From NCBI GenBank assembly GCA_009763385.1, contig CM019823.1:177266995-177330994 (forward strand): DNA of 64,000 nucleotides. The letters run 5' to 3'. Positions 10,838 to 24,100 of this stretch are shown here, piece by piece (positions within the stretch are counted from its first letter, which is position 1; each line of letters begins with the position of its first letter). The notes beneath the pieces were generated by a model. It searched no databases and was not told where the DNA came from. It saw only the letters and a program-made list of their open reading frames with translations. The stretch comes from Coix lacryma-jobi var. lacryma-jobi. Taxonomy: Eukaryota > Streptophyta > Magnoliopsida > Poales > Poaceae. The position numbers and the translations under genes were made by a program.

Positions 10838-11157
10838 GCCCTGTTTGGATCCCAGGGCTAGAGCTTATTTGAGCTATTTGGAGCTCAACTAGCTCTAAAG
10901 TATCCAAACATGAGGGCTACTTTGAGCTAGTTGCATTTGACTCATCCAAAAAAAACTATCCCTACCAAGATGTGATTATTTGGGCTAGTTCTAGTTGGGA
11001 CCACTACAAAAGTGAATTTTTTCTCTATCTTCGTCCTACTAAATGATTGAAAAGGTACATTTATTGTCAATCTAACTTTTTCATCCAAACACCACAAGAG
11101 CTAGAGTTAGTTCAGGGTAACTCTAGCTCTAGCTGAGTTAGAGGGATCAAAACAGGA
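10838..11157. mobile_element. MITE with GGCCCTGTTTGGATCC-type ends
   Basis: The left end GGCCCTGTTTGGATCCC and the right end GGGATCAAAACAGGAC form an imperfect terminal inverted repeat. Many internal GAGCTAG/CTAGCTC motifs occur in both orientations. There is no ORF. The target duplication is unclear, so the superfamily is left open. Confidence 0.6.
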
Positions 11158-12618
11158 CGTTTGTTGCATGAAGTGAGTATGTACCACGGCGGTAAAAGTT
11201 GCGAACCTTGCTGCATCGACCTGCACTTGAGTAGCGTACGCCTCACACTGTTCACCGGATGGCCACAATTAATAATATGCTAGCTAGTGCGTTGACCCCA
11301 TTGTTTACCGTGACCGCTTCGCTTCGCTCGCTCAAATTATTCGGCGGACTGGATGTCCATTAGGACTACACTTGCGTGCAAAAGAAAGCGCTCCCGGCGT
11401 TCCTTTCGGTTATGATCGGACAATTTTTTTTTTACGGCTAAAGCGAAAACAGCAGCCCATCTCGAGCTGCAATGCCAAATTGCCTGCCAATCATGGTGCA
11501 CAGCAGCAGCACAGGCCACGGGCAGACGAAAAGAAGGGGCCCAGGCCCTGGACGCGGCGAAGGTGAACTGAGGGTCGCATGGCCCTTCGAGAGTCCAAAT
11601 TCCAAGTCCACATAAGCCTAGATACAGAAGATTTGAACGAAAGGTATATTGTATGCCTGCAACCAACAAACAATCCGCATGTGGCATGCGTGCGTTGAGA
11701 GATGATAGCCGCATGTTGTAGTTTGAGATGATGAAGGATTTGCTTCGGTTAAAGATATCAATTGCATGAAATTTTGTTCCTGCTCGCTTCTGGGGGGCTG
11801 GGCAGTATCAGGAGCTTCTGAGTTTGCACAGTTTGTGGCTAGCAGGTTTTGTGATCAAAATCCGCATGCACAATCAGCTCCTCTGAGTTTACTAGTTTTG
11901 TGATCAAAATCTGCAGAATCCGAATGCGAAACCAGCTGCTTCTGAGTCTGCAACTCTGCTGAGTTTGCACCTGCATAAATCCACATTCTGATTTCCTCTT
12001 GGTGAGTTTGCACCTGCTGCATAAATCCACATTATGATTTGAGTATGAGTTTGCACCTGCATAAATCCACGTGTGGCACAAAGCGAATTTGTTTCATTGC
12101 TACCTACTAAATCTTTTTTTTAATCTGATTTGATTTCCACTTCCTTGAATCTTGTCTATACCAAAAACATGTCTAACATAATTGAAAGTAACAGCATAAC
12201 TTCCGTGAATAATACATGTTTAACACCGGCCAGAGCAACAAATTAGCATCTTTCAATGAACCAAACTCGTACAATGCAGCACATAACATAGCTTTTATTC
12301 GCATCATGGAAAAACGATGATTTAAAAACCTGCCCACAACGGACAAGTGAATAACAGCTCTGGGAAGCCAATTCTCCACATAACAACGAACAAGGCAAGA
12401 ATCAATCAGCAGAGGTCTCATCAAAATAAAATAACTCTTAGAAGTTGCAAAAAAAGTACATCGCAGGATACAATATATTAAGGTTCCATAACTGCAAGAT
12501 TATCCTAGGGCAAAAACATCATTTCAGGAAACTGTCTAAACAGAAACCCTTCATCAAGACTGTTTGGACACAAACCAACACGGTTGTACGGCCAAGATTT
12601 GTTGGGTACATATATAGC
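11158..12618. other. Intergenic stretch with short local duplications
   Basis: I see no gene here. At 11961-12071 a unit containing GAGTTTGCACCTGCATAAATC is present three times with variable spacers. Just before it (about 11846-11915) the motif TTTTGTGATCAAAATC occurs twice. The part next to 12618 is the likely 3'UTR of the ribosomal protein S18 gene. Confidence 0.55.
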
Positions 12619-14229
<1,611 letters not shown>

Positions 14230-14339
14230 GGTGGCGGTGGCGGTAGATCGGTCGCGCGGAGCGAGGCGGCGACGGCGAGGGGTGCAGGTGCTGGTGGGCG
14301 TCCGCGCGGCTAAGGCTTTGGAAGCGGCGTTTGGGCAGG

Positions 14340-14366
14340 CTTATATACGGGAGAGTGAAACCCTAG
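14340..14366 (-). promoter_or_regulatory. RPS18 core promoter: TATA box and telo-box
   Basis: On the minus strand TATATAAG is at 14340-14347. A telo-box (AAACCCTAG, read on the plus strand) is at 14358-14366. GGCCCA-type site II elements lie further upstream near 14443 and 14490. Telo-box plus site II is the established signature of plant ribosomal protein promoters. Confidence 0.7.
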
Positions 14367-15833
14367 AGCTTCATCGGACGGCTGCCATTTGACGGGTCAG
14401 CGGAATGGATCTATGCACTGCAGGCTTCGTTGGTGGCTTCGTGGGCCTTTTGATTCGGCTCACGAAGTCACGGGCAATCTGCGTTTCTTTGGCCCACGTG
14501 GACTGTCAACTACCTCCCTCTTTTAAGAGAAAATACAACAATTGGCTTAGCTAAGCTGATTAATATTTTTTATGGAAGAGAAAAGGAACGAGAAAATAGA
14601 GAAACTACAACAATTGGCTTAGCTAAGAATGAATGTTGTGGTTCTGAAATAATGAAGAGATCAGAGTTCTGGTTTCAAACGTGGTTTTGATTATACATGT
14701 ATTATTTTCTAAAAAATAATATAATAGGTAAATCATACAATTCATATATATTTTTCTTTTTTAATTACAAATATATATATATATATATAAGAAATGTAAA
14801 AGTCAATGAATGCCCTCACCTATGCATTATTTTGTATTAACTAGGTAAAATACCCGTGCGTTGCTACGGTATACGATTGGGGACCATATAAGTATATTGT
14901 TATTTGTACAAGTTTAATACAAAAACAATATATATGCATAGTTTTGACGATCCATGTATACATATTGGTAATGATTTAATATAAGTCGTGCGTTTTCCCT
15001 CGTCGCACAACCACATATTTAGCGCTCGATGTCCGTCCCACCAATGCACCTATTAGGTCCCACCATGCACTGTTCATTTTTCCCACTACACGCACGCCTA
15101 CCCCATCCCTTCTTCCCCAACTTTGGTTGGGATGACAGCATGACAGTTCATGAGTCCTGGTGACGGTGGAGGCGACCGGACCATGATGGGGCGGGGATGC
15201 TTGTCGGTGAGTATGGTCGTTACAACGACGAGAGGGTGAAGAAGGAGGTTTTCGCAAGCATGCTAAAGTTTTAATGGAGCTCCATAGTCGAAGCTCTGGC
15301 AAAACTCCTGTGCATTGCAACGGGAGAATTTTTTTAAAAAAAATGAAAACAAAAACTATCTTTTTATATAATTTTAAATCTATATTTTATTTTATGATAA
15401 CTACGACATCTACAATATAATTACACGCTTAGACAGCAAGCTTTTACATGATAATGTAACTTGTGTTGGGTATCTTATGGTTATCTGGCAGGCACATATA
15501 TATAGTGCACGCGAGCACCGGCTGCGGGCATCAATAGGGTCTTAAACTCTTGGGTAGCGTTTGGTTGAGTCAAGATAAGGTGACACGATTCCGTCTCTGA
15601 TTTTTGGGATAGGATGAGGACGAGATAATTTTAGATTGAGGAGGGATGAGAGAACCTATTTTTTATTTGGTCCAGCAACATCAAAAGTGGGATCACCCAC
15701 TTGACAGCTGGGTTCATTAATCAATTTTCTTTTTATTTTTTTCTTCCTCTTCTCCTTATCTGCTCCCGTGCAGCTCGGTCCCGATGGGGAGCTCGAGCCC
15801 GAGCTGGGGTGCCGACACCGGGGAGCTCACGCT
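14367..15833. other. AT-rich intergenic DNA left of the retrotransposon
   Basis: There is no gene here. A TA dinucleotide repeat occupies about 14769-14788. Two related segments, ACCCGTGCGTTGCTACGG near 14850 and CCTGTGCATTGCAACGGG near 15307, resemble the conserved piece of a dispersed grass repeat in direct orientation. The last 50 bp before 15833 are GC-rich and continue on the other side of the retrotransposon at 29876. Confidence 0.5.
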
Positions 15834-16804
15834 TGTAACACCTCTGGTGTTTAGCTGTAATTAACTTGACATGTCATCATCTTAAGCATTAATCATTTCC
15901 TGTGATGCATTTGATTTGCCTAATTGCTATGCCTTGATTCCCTTTTCAAAAACCCTAAAAGCCCAATTCTCTCTATAAGGGCAAAATGGTAATTTCACCT
16001 CTATGCCTAGTTATATTTAATTCTTGTGCAGATTTAGTGCCCTGATGTTTGCTGCATTGATCAAAGTTCAAAAATCAGTTTTGATTTGATTTTCCCTTTT
16101 GCAAAACCCTAAAATCCCAAATCCTGGATTTATTCCCTTTTTGATAACTTTTTCAAAAGTCAAAATTTTGAGTTGGTTCAAAAAGCAAAGTTGTGAATCT
16201 GATCGAGAGGAACAACTTTGGTATTTACAAATTTTCAAGTCTCAGTTTGAAATCCAAAGTAATTTTGATTTGAATCAAATTTGAAAAGTGTCCCCTTTTC
16301 TGTTTTTGAATATAGTTCAAAAACTATTTGGAATTTGAAAATGTTCATATTGACAAAGTTGTAGATCTCATTTTTCTGAGCAACTTTGGTATTTTGAGTT
16401 TTTGTTTCCCAGTTCAAGTTTTGGAAATAATTTGCAAAATACAGAGATCAGCCAAAAGTCAAACCCTAAGACCTAGCCCTGTTCATCTTCCACCTACAGC
16501 TAGGGGGCCCCGGCCGTGGCCGAGCCTCCGGCGTTGCGCGCGCCACGCGTTTGGCAGCCGCTCGTCTGCCCCCGACTTGTCGCCCGCGCCCGCGACATCT
16601 TTTCGCACCCGCACGCGCACAGTTGACCCCGCTCCCGTCCCCTACTGCTCCAGCGCGTCGCCGCCGCGTGGCCATCGCCGGCGCTGCCTGCGCCCGAGCC
16701 CCGGCCGCACGCCTGTCCTTCCCGCCTGCGCGCAATCGAGAGCGCACGCGTCCGCCGAGCTTATCCACCCCGCCTCGAGCTCTCTACCGGCCCCTGGCCG
16801 CGGC

Positions 16805-16812
16805 TATATAAG
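16805..16812 (+). promoter_or_regulatory. TATA box in the 5' LTR
   Basis: TATATAAG sits just after a GC-rich stretch and is the best promoter candidate, placing the U3/R border about 30 bp downstream. The 3' LTR has the same box at 26664-26671, so it could drive flanking sequence. Confidence 0.6.
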
Positions 16813-17219
16813 CCCGCCGGAGCTCCGACCTCCGCACTCGACCCCGCCGTCGTGGCCAGAGCACTCCAAAGCTCCCGTCGCTCAACCACCTAGCCCGAAA
16901 GCTCCGCCTAGAGCTCGTGAAGCTTTCCCACCCCCCAATTTCACCTTCCCCGCCTCCGATTGCCCGGCGTAACCCCATCTTCCCAAACTCCGACGGAACC
17001 CCGGTGATCTCGGGTTCGTCAAATACTTCCCCTCCGGTCACGGATACCTTCTCCCGACCCCTGTGTCAGCTTCCTCGGTTCCGTGCGACTCTAACCCGGC
17101 CCTTGCGGTCTCGTGTGTTGAGCAGGATCGCCGGATCGCCGGAGCGCCGCCGCGGTCGTCTCTTCCTCGAGCCTCACCCTCGAGCGCGTGTAGAGCCTCA
17201 CCCTCGAGCCCTGCCTCCG

Positions 17220-17560
17220 ACCCGTGGTAAGCATCCGAAGCCTCCGGCCTCTGCTTCCACTCCGTTTCGCCCGAGCCTCCAAGTCACGCCTCGGACGGAG
17301 GCTTGTTTTTCCGCTTCGCCCGAGCCCAAGCCTCGGCGAGCGCATGCCCTCCGCTTCGCCCGAGCCCAAGCCTCGGTGAGCGCATGCTCTCCGCTTCGCC
17401 CGAGTCAGGCCTCGGACGGAGGCTTACTTCTCCGTCTCGCCCGAGCCTCCGGGCCAGGCCTCGGACGAAGCTGTCGCTTCCGTCTCGACCGAGCCCGTCT
17501 CGACCGAGCCCCGCGCGATTCGCCCGAGCCCCCGCGATTCGCCGAGCCCGGCCTAGAAGG
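17220..17560 (+). repeat. GC-rich subrepeats inside the LTR (also 27079-27419)
   Basis: Units of roughly 36 bp built around TCCGCTTCGCCCGAGCC and GCCTCGGCGAGCGCATGC repeat several times with variation, followed by shorter CTCGACCGAGCC units. The block is present in both LTRs, and one of the few differences between the LTRs (T versus C in CGGTGAG/CGGCGAG) falls inside it. Confidence 0.75.
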
Positions 17561-20013
17561 AGCACAGTGCTCTTCTCTTTTTCTGAGAGATGTGAATAGT
17601 GTTCTGTTTTTTTTCTTTTTTGTATGATTTTCTGTGTGCATCCAAAAATTCTGAAATTTTTGTGGTAGACTCTTTATGCTCTGAAGTATTTTATAAAAAT
17701 ATGAAACTTGAGTTTTGTGCAAAAATTTGAAAATGTAAAATTCCCCTTTTAATTGAAAAATGAAGGTTTTGGTATTTTTGGAGAGTGATCTATAACTCCA
17801 AAAATCTTGAGATAAATTTTTGTGACCTTTTTATGACATGCTGAACCTCTGGTAAAATTTTGAAGTCATTTGGAGCAAGTTGATTTTTGAGCATTTATTT
17901 AATTAGTTGAGTAGTGCCTTTTCTTAATTAATGTCTGGAATTATTTGAGCACCTTAATGACCTCCAAAAATTATGAAATTTGTTTTGCCATCTGTTTATG
18001 CCTTAATGAACTTATGTGATTAATTTGGTAATTTTTGGAGCAACTTCATAAAATGACCTTTTAAATAAAATAAGAAAAATAGAAAGGATGGATTAGGGTT
18101 GGTAATAAGTGTTTAATGATGTGATCTTTGGATTGATTGATGTTCATAGACCCCTACCCTTTGGTCTATGATGTCTGTGATGATATGTTTGGTTAATACT
18201 TAGGATAATTATAATAAGGCCTAACATCAATAATGCTTAAGAAAGAAATGGTTACCTTTTATGCTCAACCTAGATTTCGATTATGCCTTGCCTAAGAGTA
18301 ATCTAGATTCAGTGGTATTGTCTTGCACCATAAGCCCATATCATCATTCTCATGAGCATTCATCATTGCATCCGTATAGTTGACGAAGAAGGTACCAGAG
18401 TCGAGGCCGCTGTTGACGAACCAACTCCCGAGGCGACCCCAAGCTCCAACACCTATACCTACCTCGAGTCTGCTGTCTTTGCTCTTCAAGGCAAGCCCCG
18501 GTGCATTTAACCCTTTCCTTGAATTTTATAAAATGATTTCCTTAAATGCTTTTGAGTTAAATTATTGCATTAGGTTTATAGGAGTTGTGTGCTATCCTAA
18601 TTGATGCACTATCCACCTTGACCACTGATACACCCGATACCTGCTTTTTAAAAGTATTTGAAAAATGCTTAGCAATGCTTATTGAATTAGACTTTGCAAT
18701 AAAATGTCAATTTTTAAAAGTGTGATCACTTAAGGAATGTTTATGGGAATTTTGGTCTTACTCCCCGGCTGTTCGCTAGGTATCTGATCCGTACCTAGTT
18801 AATAGCGAGGAGAGGTTGTCCGAGCGTACGGTGCCGTCATGTTGTAGTCCGGGACTCAACAGTTGACACCGTCCGGGACATGATTGAAAAACTGACAGGA
18901 CTATTACGCTTGGGTGAGATATGACCAAGGTATAGTTCTGGCTGGAAAATTAGGGACCATCCGTATGGGGGCCTGCTGGTCAAGACTTATAACTATTCAC
19001 ATACTACTGAAAGCTCTGGCTCCGAGGAATCCTTTATTGGACCGACAACCGCGCACTGGGAGTGGAGAGATGGCGGAAGTAGCATGTACCCACGTGTCAG
19101 GACCTGTACTCTTGGGTTAGAGTCCCGAGGTACTTGTCGCTGGCGGAAAATTGGAGTGGTGTACTGTACTTCCGGGTGGCGTAGGACCGGGCCCAATCTT
19201 GGAGGAATCGTGGTAGACGAGTTGGCATATGCAAGCTTGGGTGCTACATATGCAGTGTGGATAGGGATCCTCAGCTGAGTATTATTTATCCGGATTAACG
19301 TTGCTCCTCGGTTATGGAGACTTGGTCCACTGACTGTCAACGGAGAGTGGTTCTCAACTAGGAATGTTTTGAAATGTAAAATGAATCATGAATGATGAAG
19401 AATTGAGGAATACTGAATCTTTCAAAAATAAAATAAGGTTTACAAAATGCTTTTCTGCAAAATACTTGATCTTGCTTAAGCCTTACCTTGACTACCCTAA
19501 GCCTCTCATTCCTGAGTCTTCTCCCTTTTTCTTTAGTCGGGTAAGTCTTGTTGAGTACCCCAGTACTCAGGGTTTGTTACCCATGTTGCAGGTATGCCTG
19601 AGACCCCGATGTGTCTCGCACCCTGTTGCGTGACCTTCGTCCAGGAAGAGGCCGATGAGGCCGATGAGTAAATGTGCACCCTCGGGCTGGGTGTTACATG
19701 TATCGTTATGTTAATGTTTCCACTACGTTGTCTACTTGAATTTCCCGAACAATGGTCTGTAATAATCGTACTCCTTACCTCATTTGAAACCTCAGTTTGT
19801 AAAACTAATGTTATTTAAGTCTTCCGCTCTTTATTCCGATGTTATTTGTAAAAGTATGCAATGCTGTAACCGAATTGTGAGATGATCCTGCGGACATTGG
19901 GCGCTGATGTAGCCCGGTGGCGAACAGGTCTTAATCACATGGAACATGGGTTCGGCTGTCAGAGGTTGACAGGGACACGTGGGCCATAGGATTAGGGTCG
20001 TTCCGTCACAGAG

Positions 20014-20025
20014 TGGTATCGGAGC
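20014..20025 (+). other. Primer-binding site (initiator tRNA-Met type)
   Basis: TGGTATCGGAGC starts 3 bp after the end of the 5' LTR. It differs at one position from the usual plant initiator-Met PBS, TGGTATCAGAGC. It would prime minus-strand DNA synthesis. Confidence 0.85.
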
Positions 20026-20331
20026 ATCTCACTTTAACGTTGCAGTGTTCTTTTGCGAAAACTTCAAAAGTTCTTTTGAGTCCAAACAAAATTTAAACTT
20101 GACTATTTTGAGTCCAAATTGCTTCTCTCATCTTGTCCCTCTTATGGCAACACTAGCTAGTGGAACAACATGTTTTAAGCCCTATATATGTTAAGTATTG
20201 CATTGCCTTGTTCCGTAGGAACGATTCATGCATCATGTCATATTCACTTAAGTAAATAAATGAGTTCGTTGGGATAGTGTACCTATACCTTTTCTTGCTA
20301 ACCTTTCTCATCTATAACCTCTTGTCCAGAT

Positions 20332-20940
20332 ATGGCTCGCCTCAAGCTGACCGCCCGCAAGTCGACTGGACCGAACGGTGTGCCGCGTCACCAGCTGGCG
20401 CCACGCACCGGAGAAGAGACTGGAGAATCCTCCAATGGTCGTCGTTTTCCCCGCCGCACCCGCAAGAACCTAAAGGAGGAAATCAAGAATCTGAAGGCTG
20501 AGATAGAGAACATGGAGCATGACTTCTACCTTTCCCGCCTGGAGTTCTACGAGGCACGAGCCGCTCTTGAGGAAGCTAACCAGAATGTGGTTCGCGCTAT
20601 CCAGCAGCGTGATGCAACATGGATCCGAGAGGATGTCACCAGAGCCCAGCTCCATGGATTGCAGCAGTACACCGCCCAGATCGAGCAGTTCAATGATATG
20701 CTTCATGAGGAAGTACACCAGCTGCACAACCAGCTTCACCCCGTGATTCCACCAGTTGTTGAGGACCCCGAAGACGGAGTCGTGGAGGAACCTGAAGTGG
20801 AACACGAGCCCGATCAGAATGAGGAAGTGGAACCTGCTGAAGATGTCCACGTTGAAGATGAAGATGAGGAGGAAGAGCCTGAGCTTATCATCGAGGATGA
20901 TGATGATGACAAAGAGTTGATCTTCATCGATGACGACTAG
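20332..20940 (+). CDS. Extra retrotransposon ORF: histone H3-tail-like N-terminus, coiled coil, acidic tail (202 aa)
   Basis: This ORF lies between the PBS and gag-pol, has its own ATG and stop, and has no enzyme domain. After the initiator Met, the first 12 residues are ARLKLTARKSTG; canonical histone H3 reads ARTKQTARKSTG, so 10 of 12 match, including K4, K9 and S10. A further stretch, PRHQLAPR, parallels H3 PRKQLATK with a one-residue shift. Next come a basic patch (RRFPRRTRKNLKEE), a predicted long coiled coil (about residues 45-135, with heptad-like spacing of L/I/M/V), and an Asp/Glu-rich tail from about 140 to the end, similar in composition to histone-chaperone tails. What is seen is the likeness and domain order; histone mimicry, chaperone-like binding or a nuclear role is inference. 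I do not recognise a named family. The frame is fully open in a young element, so the ORF is probably functional. Confidence 0.85.
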   Translation: MARLKLTARKSTGPNGVPRHQLAPRTGEETGESSNGRRFPRRTRKNLKEEIKNLKAEIENMEHDFYLSRLEFYEARAALEEANQNVVRAIQQRDATWIREDVTRAQLHGLQQYTAQIEQFNDMLHEEVHQLHNQLHPVIPPVVEDPEDGVVEEPEVEHEPDQNEEVEPAEDVHVEDEDEEEEPELIIEDDDDDKELIFIDDD

Positions 20941-21137
20941 ACTCCTTGTGTCTGTACCATCTGCTTACCTAAAACCTTAGGCTAGGTTTGGGGGCGTTAG
21001 TCTGTCTGTTGCCAAGTCTGGCATGTATCTTTCTTTTCGTACCTTTTTTCCTTATCAGTCTGTTGTCATCTTTATCAAGCCAGCTATCTTTGTATCAATG
21101 AAGCTATCAATCGGTCGTTTCAGAACCTTGTCCATAT

Positions 21138-24100
21138 ATGCTGAGTTCCGAGTTGCTTATACAGATGCCTGTGAACACCCGAACCGGAGCTGGAGGTTCT
21201 GATGATGCCAACATCCCAAACCCTCCACCCGTCCCAGCTACCCTAGCAGATGCCATTGCAGCCCTGGCCGCCGCTGCCAATCTGATGGCTCAGAACCAAG
21301 GACAGCAGAATGTTGGTCACCGTGGTCGTCACAACCAAGAGACCACCTATGTGGATTTCACTGAAACCCGTCCACCGGTTTTCACCAGAGCCGATGAACC
21401 CCTCGAAGCTGACGATTGGCTCCGCACCATGGAACAGAAGTTTGGTCTCATCCGATGCACTGAAATCCAGAAGCCCCGGTTTGCTTCGCAGCAGCTTCGT
21501 GGCCCAGCAAGTGCTTGGTATGCCAACCTCTTGGCTGCCCAGCCTGAAGGTCATGAGTTGACCTGGGAAGAGTTCCGCACCGCTTTCCGTGCACACCACA
21601 TCCCATCAGGTCTGATGAAGATGAAGCTTGATCAGTTCCTAGCCCTGCAGCAGAAGGACTCCACAGTGATGCAGTATGTGGGTCAATTCAACCATCTGAG
21701 TCAGTATGCAGCGGAATATGTCAATACGGATGAGAAGAAGAGAGACTGTTTCCTTAGGGGATTGCACCCTAAGATCCGCAGAAGCATGTCAAACAACCTG
21801 ACCGGTTCTTATCATGAGGCTGTTGACCGGGCAGTTGCTTTTGAAGAGAGTAACCGTCAGTACCAAGAGGAAAAGAAGAAGAAGAAAGCAGGATCTAGCA
21901 GCCACTCTGGCAATCACAAGCGCCAGAGGGTCATATATCATCCTAGTCACCACCACAACCGTCCACCTTACCCTCACCAGCAAGTGGTTGTCCGTACCGC
22001 GGCTACCACCCACAACGCCAACCAACAAAGTGCCACTCAGCCGAACGCCCCAGGTGTTCGTATCACCACCCCACAAACCGCCTATAACCATCCCTGCTAC
22101 AACTGTGGTCAACTTGGCCACTGGTCTCGCGAGTGCCCAAAGCCCAAGAAGCCTGCTCAGAACCTTCAGAAGGGTCCTGGAGGACCACAGCAGCAGCAAC
22201 ACCGTGCTCCGCAGCAGCAAGTGCAGAAGGGCAAGTTCGTCAAGAAGCACGGGCAAGTCTACTACACCACTGTCAGCGATATTCCAGAAGGGGAGCCCGT
22301 CATGATCGGTAGGTTTCCCGTTGCCAATCATCCTGCAGTTGTGTTGTTTGATTCTGGTGCATCGCATTCTTTCATCAGTCGTACCTTCGTCTCTAAGCAT
22401 GACATATCAATTGGGGAGTTGAAAGAAAGTTTTTGCATTTTGTCGCCTGGAGGGCGTATAATCACCAAAGAGGTGGTTCGCAGTATACCAGTAAGGTTGG
22501 GGGAACATGTATTTCCCACCACCATGATAGTGCTTCATGATCAGGAGATAGATGTCATCCTAGGCATGAATTGGATGTGTCAGTATAAAGCCATGATCGA
22601 CATCCTGAATAGAGTTGTGAGAGTGGATATTCCTAACAGTACCGCCAAACTCCTTCTCCAACTTCCTATGCCTTCAAAACCAGCCACTACACAGCTAAAT
22701 GCTACCTATGATCAAGGGATTCGAGACATCCCTGTAGTCTGTGAGTTCCCTGATGTCTTTCCTGAAGACTTACCGGGTCTACCTCCTGACCGTGACGTTG
22801 AGTTTGCCATAGAGCTAAAGCCCGGGACTGCTCCTATATCCCGCAGAGCTTATCGAATGCCTCCCAGAGAGTTGGCAGAACTAAAAATCCAATTACAAGA
22901 TTTGTTGGACAAGGGTTTCATTCGCCCAAGCTCGTCTCCTTGGGGCTGTCCTGCAATCTTTGTAAAGAAGAAAGACAAGACTCTCAGAATGTGCATTGAT
23001 TATCGCCCACTCAATGAGGTCACTATCAAAAATAAATATCCCTTGCCTCGTATTGATCTTCTCTTTGACGAGTTAGCTGGAGCCAAAGTATTCTCCAAGA
23101 TCGATCTCAGATCCGGCTACCACCAAATAAAGATTCGTCCTGAAGATATTCCTAAAACAGCTTTTACCACCAGATACGGTCTATATGAGTATTTGGTCAT
23201 GTCCTTCGGATTGACCAATGCCCCTGCTCATTTCATGTACCTCATGAACTCTGTTTTCATGCCAGAGCTTGATAAATTCGTGGTCGTGTTCATTGACGAC
23301 ATCCTTGTCTACTCAAAAACCCCTGAAGATCACGCCAAGCATCTTCGTATCGTTCTATCCCGTCTCAGAGGCCATCAGCTCTATGCTAAGTTCAGTAAAT
23401 GTGAGTTCTGGTTAGATCAGATACAGTTTCTTGGTCATGTCCTTTCCGCTGAAGGTGTGTCAGTCGACCCCGGAAAAGTGTCAGATATCCTGGATTGGAA
23501 GCCACCTACCTCTGTTCATAAGGTCCGCAGTTTTATGGGAATGGCTGGATATTATCGTCGATTCATCCTAGATTTCTCCAGAATCGCCAAGCCTATCACC
23601 GAGTTGCTGAAGAATTCTGTGAAGTTCTTTTGGTCACCAGCTTGTGAACAAGCTTTTCAGACTTTGAAGAAATTGTTGACCACATCACCAGTGCTAGCTC
23701 AGCCAAACGTCGAGAAGCCCTTTGATGTCTACTGTGATGCATCTGGTACTGGTTTGGGTTGCGTGTTGATGCAAGAAGGAAGAGTGATCGCTTATGCCTC
23801 GCGGCAGCTTAAGCGACATGAGGAAAATTATCCAACTCATGATCTTGAGTTAGCAGCAGTGGTTCATGCCTTGAAGATATGGCGTCATTATCTGTTGGGC
23901 AGTACCTGCAATGTGTACACAGATCATAAGAGCCTGAAGTATATCTTCACCCAAGAAGAGCTGAACATGAGGCAGCGAAGATGGCTTGAGTTAATCAAGG
24001 ACTATGATATCGAAGTGCATTACCATCCGGGTAAGGCGAATGTGGTCGCCGATGCACTCAGTCGCAAGTCATACTGTAACTGCCTGGTTATGAAATCCTA

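Larger units (their letters stand above)
15834..20010 (+). repeat. 5' LTR of the chromovirus, 4177 bp
   Basis: The LTR begins TGTAACACCTCTGGTG and ends TTCCGTCACA, the TG...CA boundaries expected for LTRs. A TATA box is at 16805-16812. A GC-rich, repeat-filled block (about 16480-17560) lies between AT-rich flanks. Small ORFs inside it are not supported as genes and recur unchanged in the 3' LTR. Confidence 0.97.

Noticed and set aside
16328..17722. ORFs up to 236 aa inside the LTR, repeated at 26187-27581
   Set aside because: Pro/Ser/Arg-rich reading of GC-rich subrepeats, duplicated in both LTRs; no start context or domain. LTRs normally do not encode proteins.
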